DNA of 6,068 nucleotides from an uncultured Porphyromonadaceae bacterium (GTDB lineage: Bacteria > Bacteroidota > Bacteroidia > Bacteroidales > Muribaculaceae): positions 1-6,068 of the forward strand of contig UQER01000053.1 in assembly GCA_900540205.1 (NCBI GenBank), given 5' to 3'. The translations under genes were made by a program, and so were the position numbers. The notes under the pieces are model-generated. The model worked only from the letters and a program-made list of their open reading frames with translations, searched no databases and had not been told where the DNA came from. This document shows positions 1 to 5,552 of the stretch, piece by piece. The number at the start of each line of letters is the position of its first letter. Position 1 is the first letter of the stretch.

Positions 1-45
1 ATGGATGCCGCCGCCAGTGATTTCAGATTTCGGCCGGAGAGGGTG

Positions 46-1440
46 TCAGAACTCGGCCGACTTGGGTGTGCGCGGGAAGGGGATGACGTCGCGGATGTTG
101 GTCATGCCGGTAACGAACAGCACCAGGCGCTCGAAGCCGAGACCGAAACCGGAATGAGGCACGGTGCCGAAACGGCGTGTGTCGAGATACCACCACATGT
201 CCTTCATGGGGATGTGCATCTCCTTGATGCGGGTCATGAGCTTGTCGTAGTTCTCCTCACGTTCCGAGCCGCCGATAATCTCGCCGATGGCGGGGAAGAG
301 CACGTCCATGGCGCGCACGGTGCGGCCGTCGGGGTTCTGCTTCATATAGAAGGCCTTGATTTCCTTGGGATAGCCGGTGAGGATTACGGGACGCTTGAAA
401 TGCTTCTCCACGAGGAAACGCTCGTGTTCGCTCTGAAGGTCCACGCCCCAGCTTACGGGGAACTCGAACTTGTGGCCGCTGTTTACGAGGATGTCGATGG
501 CCTCGGTGTAGGTGAGGCGCACAAACTCCTCGGATGTCACCGATTTCAGACGCTCGATCAGCTCCTTGTCGTAATGCTCGTTGAGGAACTCGAGGTCGTC
601 GGCGCAATGCTCCAGCGCGTAGTTGATGCAGTATTTGAGGAAGTCCTCGGCAAGGTCCATGTTCTCGTCGATGTCGATGAATGCCACCTCAGGCTCGATC
701 ATCCAGAACTCGGCGAGGTGACGCGGAGTGTTGGAGTTCTCGGCACGGAAAGTGGGGCCGAAGGTGTAGATGGCGCCCAGGGCCGTAGCACCGAGTTCGC
801 CTTCAAGCTGGCCGGACACGGTGAGTGCCGTAGGCTTGCCGAAGAAGTCGCAGCTGTAGTCCACGGCTCCCTCTTCTGTACGCGGCAGGTTGTTGAGGTC
901 CATGGTTGTCACCTGGAACATGGCACCGGCACCCTCGCAGTCGCTTGCCGTGATGAGCGGGGTGTTGAGGTAGTAGAACCCGCGCTCCTGGAAATAGCGG
1001 TGGATGGCATACGCCAGCGCCGAACGCACGCGGAGCACTGCCGAGAATGTGTTAGTGCGCGGACGCAGATGGGCTATCTCACGCAGGAACTCGAGCGAAT
1101 GGCCCTTTTTCTGCAGAGGGTATGCCTCGGGGTCGGCGGTGCCGTAGATTTCAAGGCTCTTCACCTGAATCTCTATGGACTGACCTTTGCCCTGGCTTTC
1201 CACAAGGATGCCGGTGGCGGCGAGCGCCGAGCCGGTGGTGAGGGGTTTGAGCTGCTCGTCGGTGAAGGCCTCCATGTCGAACACAAGCTGGAGGTTGCGG
1301 ATGGTGGAGCCGTCGTTAAGCGCCACGAACTGCACGTATTTGTTGCCGCGGTGGGTGCGCACCCACCCTTTCACACACACTTCCTTGCCCAGAAAGGTGG
1401 CGGAATCGGCGAAAAGTTCGGCTATTTTTGTTCTTTTCAT
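46..1440 (-). CDS. asnS: Asparaginyl-tRNA synthetase (AsnRS), class IIb
   Basis: Cytoplasmic enzyme that attaches asparagine to tRNA-Asn using ATP. The 464-residue product has the family's usual length and order. An N-terminal OB-fold anticodon-binding domain covers about residues 15-100 (VCVKGWVRTHRG at 21-32, then a beta-rich stretch). The class II catalytic core follows: motif 1 around 145-161 (FQERGFYYLNTP), motif 2 with FRAE at 231-234 and NTPRHLAEFWMIEPE at 237-251, the GGSEREE segment at 390-396, and motif 3 GLGFER at 433-438. The C-terminus FPRTPKSAEF is characteristic of AsnRS. The motif 2 region and this ending favour AsnRS over AspRS. The start is the ATG at 1440, just before MKRTKIAELF; no clear Shine-Dalgarno precedes it, which is normal in Bacteroidota. 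It lies 18 bp downstream of the pseudouridine synthase gene, so the two are probably cotranscribed. The gene is complete and I see no missing key residue. Confidence 0.97.
   Translation of the reverse strand: MKRTKIAELFADSATFLGKEVCVKGWVRTHRGNKYVQFVALNDGSTIRNLQLVFDMEAFTDEQLKPLTTGSALAATGILVESQGKGQSIEIQVKSLEIYGTADPEAYPLQKKGHSLEFLREIAHLRPRTNTFSAVLRVRSALAYAIHRYFQERGFYYLNTPLITASDCEGAGAMFQVTTMDLNNLPRTEEGAVDYSCDFFGKPTALTVSGQLEGELGATALGAIYTFGPTFRAENSNTPRHLAEFWMIEPEVAFIDIDENMDLAEDFLKYCINYALEHCADDLEFLNEHYDKELIERLKSVTSEEFVRLTYTEAIDILVNSGHKFEFPVSWGVDLQSEHERFLVEKHFKRPVILTGYPKEIKAFYMKQNPDGRTVRAMDVLFPAIGEIIGGSEREENYDKLMTRIKEMHIPMKDMWWYLDTRRFGTVPHSGFGLGFERLVLFVTGMTNIRDVIPFPRTPKSAEF
1350..1367. repeat. 18-bp perfect palindrome inside asnS
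   Basis: The sequence GGTGGGTGCGCACCCACC equals its own reverse complement over all 18 bases. It lies in the codons for residues 25-31 of AsnRS (GWVRTHR), about 75 nt after the start codon. In the mRNA it could form a GC-rich hairpin with a 7-bp stem and a four-base loop. The encoded peptide is conserved in the OB fold, so part of the symmetry may come simply from codon choice. A regulatory role is not shown. Confidence 0.6.
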
Positions 1441-1458
1441 ATGCTGTAAGTAACTGTA

Positions 1459-3057
1459 TTACTCGAACGAGCCCATCTTGAGGAAGTTGACCTCCTCCTG
1501 TGTAAGGTAGCGCCAGCGTCCGCGGGGCAGGTTCTTTTTGGTAAGACCGGCGAAGTACACGCGGTCAAGTTTTGTCACATGGTAGCCGAGGCTCTCGAAG
1601 ATGCGGCGCACGATGCGGTTGCGGCCCGAATGGATCTCGATACCGGCCTGGTTGCGGTCGGTCTCGGTGGCATACGAGATGGCGTCGGCATGGATGGGTC
1701 CGTCCTCAAGCTCGATGCCGTCGGCAATGCGCTGCATATCCTCTTCGGCAATGTCCTTGTCGGTCCACACGTGATAGATTTTTTTCTTCACATATTTGGG
1801 GTGGGTGAGCTTCGAGGCGAGGTCGCCGTCGTTGGTGAGCAGCAGCACGCCTGTGGTGTTGCGGTCGAGGCGTCCCACAGGATAGATGCGCTCGTTGCAG
1901 GCGCCCTTCACGAGGTCGAGCACGGTGGTGCGGCCGTTGGGGTCGTCGCTTGTTGTCACGCAGTCCTTGGGCTTGTTGAGCAGGATGTAGCATTTGCTCT
2001 CCAGTGCCACAACCTTGTCATCGTATTCCACGGTGTCGTCGTGCGCGATCTTTGTGCCGAGTTCGGTGACCACCTGTCCGTTCACCTTCACCAGTCCCTG
2101 CTGGATGAATTCATCAGCCTCGCGGCGTGAGCAGATGCCGGCGTTGGCCATGAATTTGTTCAGACGGATCTTTTCGTCCGGATCGGGAAGCGGAAGCTCG
2201 TATTCAATGCGTTTGGGACGCGGTGTGAAGCTCTTGCCCTGACGCACGGGGCCCTTCTGGAAGCGGTTGCCCGGGCCGTTGGGACGGCGGTTCTGATTGT
2301 TGTAACCGCCCTGATTGTTGTAGCCACCCTGCTGGCGGTTCTGGTTGTAACCGCCCTGGTTATTGTAGCCGCCCTGACGCTGATAGCCGCCCTGCTGACG
2401 GTTCTGGTTGTAACCGCCCTGCTGGCGGTTCTGATTGTAGCCGCCCTGGTTGTAGCCACCCTGACGCTGGTAGCCGCCCTGCTGGCGATTCTGATTGTAA
2501 CCACCCTGCTGACGGTTCTGATTGTAGCCGCCCTGATTGTTGTAGCCGCCCTGACGCTGATAGTTGGGGTTGTAGGGGCGCTGCTGGTAGCCACCCTGAC
2601 GCTGATAGCCCTGGCGCTGCTGATAGCCGCCCTGCGGCTGCTGGGGTGTTGTGCCTTCGGTCTGAGTTGTCTCGGTTGCTGCGGCGCTGTCGGCGGCATC
2701 CTGGTTCACCGGACGCTGCTGATAGGGGCGTTGCTGGTAGGGACGCTGCTGATAGCCGCCCTGACGCTGGTAGCCGCCCTGGCGCTGCTGATAACCGCCC
2801 TGACGCTGGTAGTTGGGGTTGTAGGGGCGCTGCTGGTAGCCGCCCTGACGGTGGTAGCCGCCCTGCTGACGGGGCTGATAGCCACCCTGCTGCTGTGCCG
2901 ATGCACCTTCGGCATTGCCGCCTTCTGCCGACGGCTCACCGGAGGTGTTGTAGCGGTTCTCATAATGTCCCTCCTGGGGGTTTGCCTGTGATTCCGGCAC
3001 TCCCGCCTGACCAATGCGGGGGCGTTTGGTCTTTTTGTTAGCTTCGTTAGCTTCCAT
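1459..3057 (-). CDS. RsuA/RluB-family rRNA pseudouridine synthase with a long Gln/Gly/Tyr/Arg-rich disordered N-terminal extension
   Basis: Predicted to convert a specific uridine in ribosomal RNA to pseudouridine. The 532-residue protein has two parts. Residues 297-532 are a standard RsuA/RluB enzyme: an S4 RNA-binding domain (about 297-345, LNKFMANAGICSRREADE), then the catalytic domain with YILLNKP at 357-363, GRLDRNTTG at 395-403 where D398 is the expected catalytic aspartate, and GRNRIVRRIFE at 478-488. Residues 1-295 are an extension the basic family (about 230-290 residues) lacks. It contains 20 GGY tripeptides between residues 58 and 252, many Q, N and R, and no acidic residue from 142 to 284. 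An acidic, Ala/Thr-rich linker (about 119-141) divides it. Composition suggests a positively charged, disordered, RNA-binding or self-associating tail; that is inference. The ATG at 3057 is used because the frame is open and uniform in style from there. asnS follows after 18 bp. RluB is the closest named relative I can suggest, but RsuA, RluE or RluF-type specificity cannot be excluded. Confidence 0.93.
   Translation of the reverse strand: MEANEANKKTKRPRIGQAGVPESQANPQEGHYENRYNTSGEPSAEGGNAEGASAQQQGGYQPRQQGGYHRQGGYQQRPYNPNYQRQGGYQQRQGGYQRQGGYQQRPYQQRPYQQRPVNQDAADSAAATETTQTEGTTPQQPQGGYQQRQGYQRQGGYQQRPYNPNYQRQGGYNNQGGYNQNRQQGGYNQNRQQGGYQRQGGYNQGGYNQNRQQGGYNQNRQQGGYQRQGGYNNQGGYNQNRQQGGYNNQGGYNNQNRRPNGPGNRFQKGPVRQGKSFTPRPKRIEYELPLPDPDEKIRLNKFMANAGICSRREADEFIQQGLVKVNGQVVTELGTKIAHDDTVEYDDKVVALESKCYILLNKPKDCVTTSDDPNGRTTVLDLVKGACNERIYPVGRLDRNTTGVLLLTNDGDLASKLTHPKYVKKKIYHVWTDKDIAEEDMQRIADGIELEDGPIHADAISYATETDRNQAGIEIHSGRNRIVRRIFESLGYHVTKLDRVYFAGLTKKNLPRGRWRYLTQEEVNFLKMGSFE
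2290..2559 (-). repeat. In-frame tandem repeats coding for 29-30-residue Q/N/R/GGY units
   Basis: Three tandem units lie in the pseudouridine synthase gene. Unit 1 is residues 167-196 (2559-2470), unit 2 is 197-225 (2469-2383, one Asn codon shorter) and a truncated unit 3 is 226-256 (2382-2290). Each begins QRQGGYN and continues with NQNRQQGGY, which occurs five times exactly in the array (179-187, 188-196, 208-216, 217-225, 238-246). All unit lengths are multiples of three bases, so gain or loss of a unit would keep the reading frame. The DNA copies are close but not identical. Confidence 0.85.
2542..2847 (-). repeat. Pair of 57-bp near-identical direct repeats within the low-complexity region
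   Basis: Bases 2791-2847 (residues 71-89) and 2542-2598 (residues 154-172) encode the same 19 residues, centred on QQRPYNPNYQRQGGY. By eye the two DNA copies differ at four of 57 positions, with a 32-base identical core, and are offset by 249 bp. The segment between them holds the acidic linker and a short QQRPY triplication (about residues 103-115). This looks like a segmental duplication inside the gene; recombination between the copies would delete 83 residues in frame. Confidence 0.8.
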
Positions 3058-3212
3058 GTTGGTTAGAATGTTTTGAGTTGCGTAGTTTCAGAGCATTCAC
3101 AAATTTTTGGTATGCCTCGCGGCACAAGATTGCGAATATATTCTTTAAAACAACAGATTAGGTTTGGTTTTGGTTGGATATGGTTAGTTTAAAATTGTTT
3201 CAAATCCCTCTG

Positions 3213-3247
3213 CGCGGCCTATGCAAACCTGACTGCATAAGGCGGCG
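3213..3247 (-). other. Predicted hairpin near the 5' end of the pseudouridine synthase leader RNA
   Basis: The arms ATGCA (3221-3225) and TGCAT (3234-3238) pair around an 8-base loop. The stem continues with GCCT (3217-3220) against AGGC (3240-3243), with one bulged base at 3239. After one G-G mismatch, CGC (3213-3215) pairs with GCG (3245-3247). On the minus strand it lies just after the predicted transcription start. No U-run follows, so it is not an intrinsic terminator of the upstream polyprenyl synthase gene. It may be a leader stabiliser or a regulatory element. Confidence 0.45.
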
Positions 3248-3261
3248 GATAGTTTTCAGCA

Positions 3262-3293
3262 CAAAAATATATTTTTCCGCGAACATTTGCAAA
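3262..3293 (-). promoter_or_regulatory. Predicted Bacteroidota-type promoter for the pseudouridine synthase-asnS unit
   Basis: On the minus strand a -33 box TTTG (3293-3290) is separated by 20 bp from TATTTTTG (3269-3262), an exact match to the -7 consensus TAnnTTTG used by the Bacteroides primary sigma factor. Transcription would start near 3256, leaving an untranslated leader of about 200 nt. This is the best promoter match in the window. Confidence 0.6.
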
Positions 3294-3297
3294 TGTT
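3282..3297. promoter_or_regulatory. 16-bp perfect palindrome over the -33 box (possible operator)
   Basis: AACATTTGCAAATGTT (3282-3297) is fully self-complementary, and CGC/GCG flanks extend the symmetry past one unpaired G at 3281. The TTTG -33 box lies inside it. A dimeric repressor or activator bound here would sit directly on the promoter. The core ATTTGCAAAT recurs in the queD/trmB gap at 5544-5553. No regulator is encoded nearby, so its identity is unknown. Confidence 0.4.
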
Positions 3298-3347
3298 GCG
3301 TGAAGTAAGTAATCAAATTTGACTGCCGTTTTCTTGCCCGGGATGCC

Positions 3348-4322
3348 TCAGAGCTCGCGGCTTATGATGAAATCGAACAGAGTGAGCATTGCGTCGCGCC
3401 ACTGCGACGGCGGAAAAATAGCCAGCGTCTCCTCGGCCTGACTGCGCAGCCGGCGCATGGTGTCGTAGGCATAATCGATGCCGCCCTCGGAGATGGCGAA
3501 CGCTATTAGGCTGTCAACCTCAGCGGGCGAAAGCTGGCTCTGGCGGGCGAGCTCCATCATTGCCGGTGCCTGTGCCGACCCGCTGTGATGAAGCGCATAG
3601 AGCAACGGCAGCGTCACCTTCCCCTCGCGCAGGTCGTTGCCGGTGGGCTTGCCTATCTTTTCGTCGGAAAAATAATCGAACACATCGTCCTTTATCTGGA
3701 AGCAAAGACCCAGCAGACGAGCGAATTCCCGCAACGCGTCAAGCCTGTGGTCGGTTACGCCCACTCCGTAGGCACCCACCTCCACACACGACACGAACAG
3801 CGATGCCGTCTTGCGGTAGATTATCTCGAAATAAGTGTTCTCGTCAAGATGACTGTTGTGGGCGGTGTAGATCTCGTCAAGCTCACCGATGGAGAGCAGA
3901 CGCCCCAGATTGGAAATGGAGCGCACCACCTCGATTTTCCCTACCGAAACGCCCTGCAGAAGAGCGTTCGACAGGAAGAAGTCGCCCATCAGCACGGCCA
4001 GATGATTATCCCACGCACCGTTGATGGTGGGATTTCCGCGCCGTGTGAGCGTGTCGTCCACCACATCGTCGTGGATGAGCGATGCATTGTGCAGCAGCTC
4101 CACAGCCACGGCTCCGGCCAGCACATCGTCGTTGACCGTCCCGAGCAGCTTCGCGGTGAGAAGCACCATTATCGGACGAATCTGTTTGCCCCGTTTTTCA
4201 AGGAAAGAGCGCACCACCCTGTTCATCAGCTCGTTCGGCGACGACAAAGCCGACTCAATGCGTTCATTGAGCAGCTTGAGATCGGGGGCAAGCGCCTGCT
4301 GTATATCCTGAAATGAGGTCAT
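3348..4322 (-). CDS. Long-chain trans-polyprenyl diphosphate synthase (IspB-like)
   Basis: Condenses isopentenyl diphosphate units onto an allylic primer to make a long all-trans polyprenyl diphosphate, probably the menaquinone side chain; soluble or membrane-associated. The 324-residue product is full family length. It shows GKQIRP (45-50), the first Asp-rich motif DDVVD (85-89) followed by R94-R95, GELDE (146-150), the KT pair (171-172), Q209, and the second Asp-rich motif DDVFD (212-216) that binds diphosphate through Mg2+. Residues four and five before the first motif are Ser81 and Ala80; small residues there allow long products, arguing against a farnesyl or geranylgeranyl synthase. Exact chain length cannot be read from the sequence. 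The ATG at 4322 gives the expected N-terminal helix. It is 130 bp downstream of queE and 290 bp upstream of the pseudouridine synthase, so it is probably transcribed on its own. Context gives no further clue to pathway. Confidence 0.93.
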   Translation of the reverse strand: MTSFQDIQQALAPDLKLLNERIESALSSPNELMNRVVRSFLEKRGKQIRPIMVLLTAKLLGTVNDDVLAGAVAVELLHNASLIHDDVVDDTLTRRGNPTINGAWDNHLAVLMGDFFLSNALLQGVSVGKIEVVRSISNLGRLLSIGELDEIYTAHNSHLDENTYFEIIYRKTASLFVSCVEVGAYGVGVTDHRLDALREFARLLGLCFQIKDDVFDYFSDEKIGKPTGNDLREGKVTLPLLYALHHSGSAQAPAMMELARQSQLSPAEVDSLIAFAISEGGIDYAYDTMRRLRSQAEETLAIFPPSQWRDAMLTLFDFIISREL

Positions 4323-4339
4323 GTTAACAAATTACGCGG

Positions 4340-4424
4340 CAAAATTAATGAAAAAACTGCGTTCGCCCCCTATCGCGCCCCATATTTTTCCCATAAATTT
4401 ACATTATACGCTACATTTTATAAA
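4340..4424 (-). promoter_or_regulatory. Two weak promoter candidates upstream of the polyprenyl synthase gene
   Basis: On the minus strand, TTTA (4424-4421), 19 bp, then TAAATTTA (4401-4394) matches the Bacteroides pattern except for the final G of each box. Closer to the gene, TAATTTTG (4347-4340) matches TAnnTTTG exactly but has no TTTG at the right distance upstream and would leave a leader of only about a dozen bases. The 130-bp gap otherwise shows no gene and no convincing terminator after queE. Confidence 0.3.
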
Positions 4425-4452
4425 GCCGGATGCACGTCGCACCTGATGCCAA

Positions 4453-5070
4453 TTAGCGGATGGAGATGAGCTTGTGGGTCTGGAGGGAGAGGCGCCAGCG
4501 GGGATGGGTGAGGGCGTAGGCGATGGCGGCGCGCAGGTGGCGTTCGGAGGCGGCGGCATCGCCGGGCACGTCGCATGGCTGCAGACGCCATTCGGCGGCA
4601 ATAGCCATCAGCGGTGCGTAGCTGTCCATCGACTGTCCGCTGTAAACCACCTTCAGCTCGTCGATGCGGTCAAGAACCACCGGGGCATCTTTGGGAGAGC
4701 AGGTAACCCAGTCGACCGAGGGAGGGAGCGGAAGCGTGCCGTTTGTTTCCACCTGCACGAAGCATCCCGCGGCATGCAGGGCGTCAATGAATCCGTCGGT
4801 GAGCTGCATGGAAGGTTCGCCCCCGGTGACAACCACGTGGCGCGACGGGAAAGCCGTCACACGCTCCACCACCTGGGCATACGTCATCCCTACGGACGCA
4901 TGGTGGTCGGTGTCGCAGAACGGACACCGGAGGTTACATCCCGACAGGCGCACGAACACTGCCGGCGTTCCGGTGAAATGCCCCTCCCCCTGCAGGGAGT
5001 AAAATATTTCGTTGACACGCAGAAGCCCCTCCGAGCCGCTACCGCCATCCTTGTCAACTGCCATGGTCAT
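4453..5070 (-). CDS. queE: 7-carboxy-7-deazaguanine synthase (QueE), radical SAM enzyme
   Basis: Converts 6-carboxytetrahydropterin to 7-carboxy-7-deazaguanine, the second committed step towards preQ0 and queuosine. The 205-residue product carries the QueE signature: IFYSLQGEG (22-30), then GCNLRCPFCDT (44-54) with C45, C49 and C52 in the CxxxCxxC arrangement that holds the 4Fe-4S cluster. GGEP (83-86) is the usual SAM-contacting motif, VETNGT lies at 107-112, and the family-typical ending SLQTHKLISI at 195-204. The cluster-binding loop is the short canonical form. The frame stays open upstream to 5352, but that part lies over queD and shows no family similarity. The ATG at 5070 is chosen because it forms an ATGA overlap with the queD stop; the ATG at 5064 (residue 3) is an equally plausible start. 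Translational coupling to queD is likely. QueC and QueF are not in the window. Confidence 0.95.
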   Translation of the reverse strand: MTMAVDKDGGSGSEGLLRVNEIFYSLQGEGHFTGTPAVFVRLSGCNLRCPFCDTDHHASVGMTYAQVVERVTAFPSRHVVVTGGEPSMQLTDGFIDALHAAGCFVQVETNGTLPLPPSVDWVTCSPKDAPVVLDRIDELKVVYSGQSMDSYAPLMAIAAEWRLQPCDVPGDAAASERHLRAAIAYALTHPRWRLSLQTHKLISIR

Positions 5071-5420
5071 AACACACAATCGGTGACATCGTCGGCAACA
5101 TATGCGGCCATGTTGCCGCAACTTTCCTGAACCACGCACTTGTAGCACTGCGGCACAGAATCTGCCACCCAGCGGGCTATGTTCTCGGCAGTGGGGTTGA
5201 ATGGGAACACCTCGTTGAGGTCGGCATGGTCGAGCCGCCCCTGAATAAGCTCCTTGATTCGGGTGAAATCGCACACCATCCCCTCGGCATTGAGCTGACG
5301 GGCACGGCAGTAGACGGTGATTATCCAGTTGTGGCCGTGGCGCCGGGTGCATTTGCTCTCATAGGGGAGCGAGAGGCTGTGGGAGGCCGAGATTTCGAGC
5401 TGTTTTGAAACGTAGTACAT
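5067..5420 (-). CDS. queD: 6-carboxy-5,6,7,8-tetrahydropterin synthase (QueD)
   Basis: Converts 7,8-dihydroneopterin triphosphate to 6-carboxytetrahydropterin, the first dedicated step of queuosine precursor synthesis; its product feeds QueE, encoded next. The 117-residue protein has the small T-fold of the PTPS/QueD family. Zinc ligands are H14 (SASHSL), H28 and H30 (HGHNW). C24, four residues before H28, is the expected catalytic cysteine. DH at 64-65 with DLNEV (67-71), PTAEN (76-80) and E99 complete the usual active-site set. The C24 spacing fits QueD rather than eukaryotic-type pyruvoyl tetrahydropterin synthase, and the adjacent queE supports this. The start ATG at 5420 gives the normal N-terminus (MYYVSKQLEISASHS). 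Its TGA overlaps the queE ATG. The stretch upstream holds a promoter candidate and a foldable leader. Confidence 0.95.
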   Translation of the reverse strand: MYYVSKQLEISASHSLSLPYESKCTRRHGHNWIITVYCRARQLNAEGMVCDFTRIKELIQGRLDHADLNEVFPFNPTAENIARWVADSVPQCYKCVVQESCGNMAAYVADDVTDCVL

Positions 5421-5463
5421 AGGTCAGTCAACAGAATTGCAGACAAACGATGGTGTTGCATGA

Positions 5464-5510
5464 AACCCCAAAATGCGGGGTGCACCACCTCGGTGGATGA
5501 AAAAGGGGTT
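5464..5510 (-). promoter_or_regulatory. queD leader with mutually exclusive stem-loops (possible RNA switch)
   Basis: In the minus-strand transcript, GGGGTT (5469-5464) can pair with the distant AACCCC (5510-5505, six pairs). Alternatively its GGGG can pair with the nearby CCCC (5480-5477, seven-base loop). Both cannot form together. Between them lies the small hairpin CCACCGAGGTGG (5496-5485). The element sits some 44-90 nt before the queD ATG. I do not recognise the compact preQ1-I consensus with its A-rich tail. Whether it senses anything is inference. Confidence 0.35.
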
Positions 5511-5519
5511 GCGAAAACG

Positions 5520-5552
5520 CAAATTTCGGCATTTTTGAGTTAAATTTGCAAA
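5520..5552 (-). promoter_or_regulatory. Predicted promoter for queD-queE
   Basis: On the minus strand, TTTG (5552-5549), 21 bp, then GAAATTTG (5527-5520) matches TTTG/TAnnTTTG with one mismatch, at the first base of the -7 box. The start of transcription would be near 5513, giving a leader of roughly 90 nt. The TTTG lies in the palindrome ATTTGCAAAT (5544-5553), and the boxes abut the trmB -7 box on the other strand. Confidence 0.45.
5541..5548 (+). promoter_or_regulatory. Candidate -7 box for trmB
   Basis: TAAATTTG matches the Bacteroides -7 consensus TAnnTTTG exactly, about 50 bp before the trmB ATG. No TTTG is found 19-23 bp upstream, so the -33 half is missing or degenerate. The box forms half of an 8-bp inverted repeat, GCAAATTT (5519-5526) and AAATTTGC (5542-5549). 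Confidence 0.4.

Larger units (their letters stand above)
3058..3347 (-). promoter_or_regulatory. 290-bp AT-rich gap: control region and ~200-nt leader of the pseudouridine synthase gene
   Basis: No gene is visible between the polyprenyl synthase stop and the pseudouridine synthase start. On the minus strand, in order, it holds the palindrome and promoter (3262-3297), a hairpin (3213-3247), a stretch rich in AACC/CCAA (about 3160-3192) that should be unstructured in RNA, a 10-bp palindrome GAATATATTC (3134-3143), and about 75 further bases before the ATG. I found no hairpin followed by a U-run that would end the upstream transcript, and no recognisable known riboswitch. Confidence 0.5.

Noticed and set aside
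1..45. Sequence beyond the asnS stop
   Set aside because: Too short to interpret; no clear hairpin, gene start or repeat.
1..1449. Plus-strand open frame of 482 codons covering the whole of asnS
   Set aside because: It is exactly antisense to a clear AsnRS, has no recognisable domain, and starts at the window edge. GC-rich third positions commonly create such open antisense frames.
1579..2130. Plus-strand open frame opposite the catalytic half of the pseudouridine synthase
   Set aside because: Antisense shadow of a conserved enzyme; no family motif and no promoter or start context of its own.
2290..2847. Regularly repeated short DNA units resembling a CRISPR array at first sight
   Set aside because: There are no unique spacers; units are in-frame codon repeats that encode GGY-rich protein.
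2160..3041. Several open frames in other phases across the repeat region, rich in Arg/Ala/Thr/Ser or Gly/Asp
   Set aside because: They are products of reading the same short DNA repeat in other phases. The GGY frame continues straight into a conserved S4 and catalytic domain, so it is the real one.
3294..3347. Terminator for the polyprenyl synthase gene
   Set aside because: No stable hairpin with a U-run is visible between its stop and the next promoter.
3585..4316. Plus-strand open frame of 243 codons opposite the polyprenyl synthase
   Set aside because: Antisense to a gene with both Asp-rich motifs intact; the translation shows no coherent domain.
4425..4452. Possible terminator after queE (GGTGC / GCATCC pairing with a bulge)
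   Set aside because: Stem is short and bulged and is not followed by a proper U-run.
5071..5352. Upstream extension of queE in the same frame
   Set aside because: It overlaps queD completely, reads as low-quality Pro/Arg/Cys-rich sequence, and the QueE family starts near the ATGA overlap.
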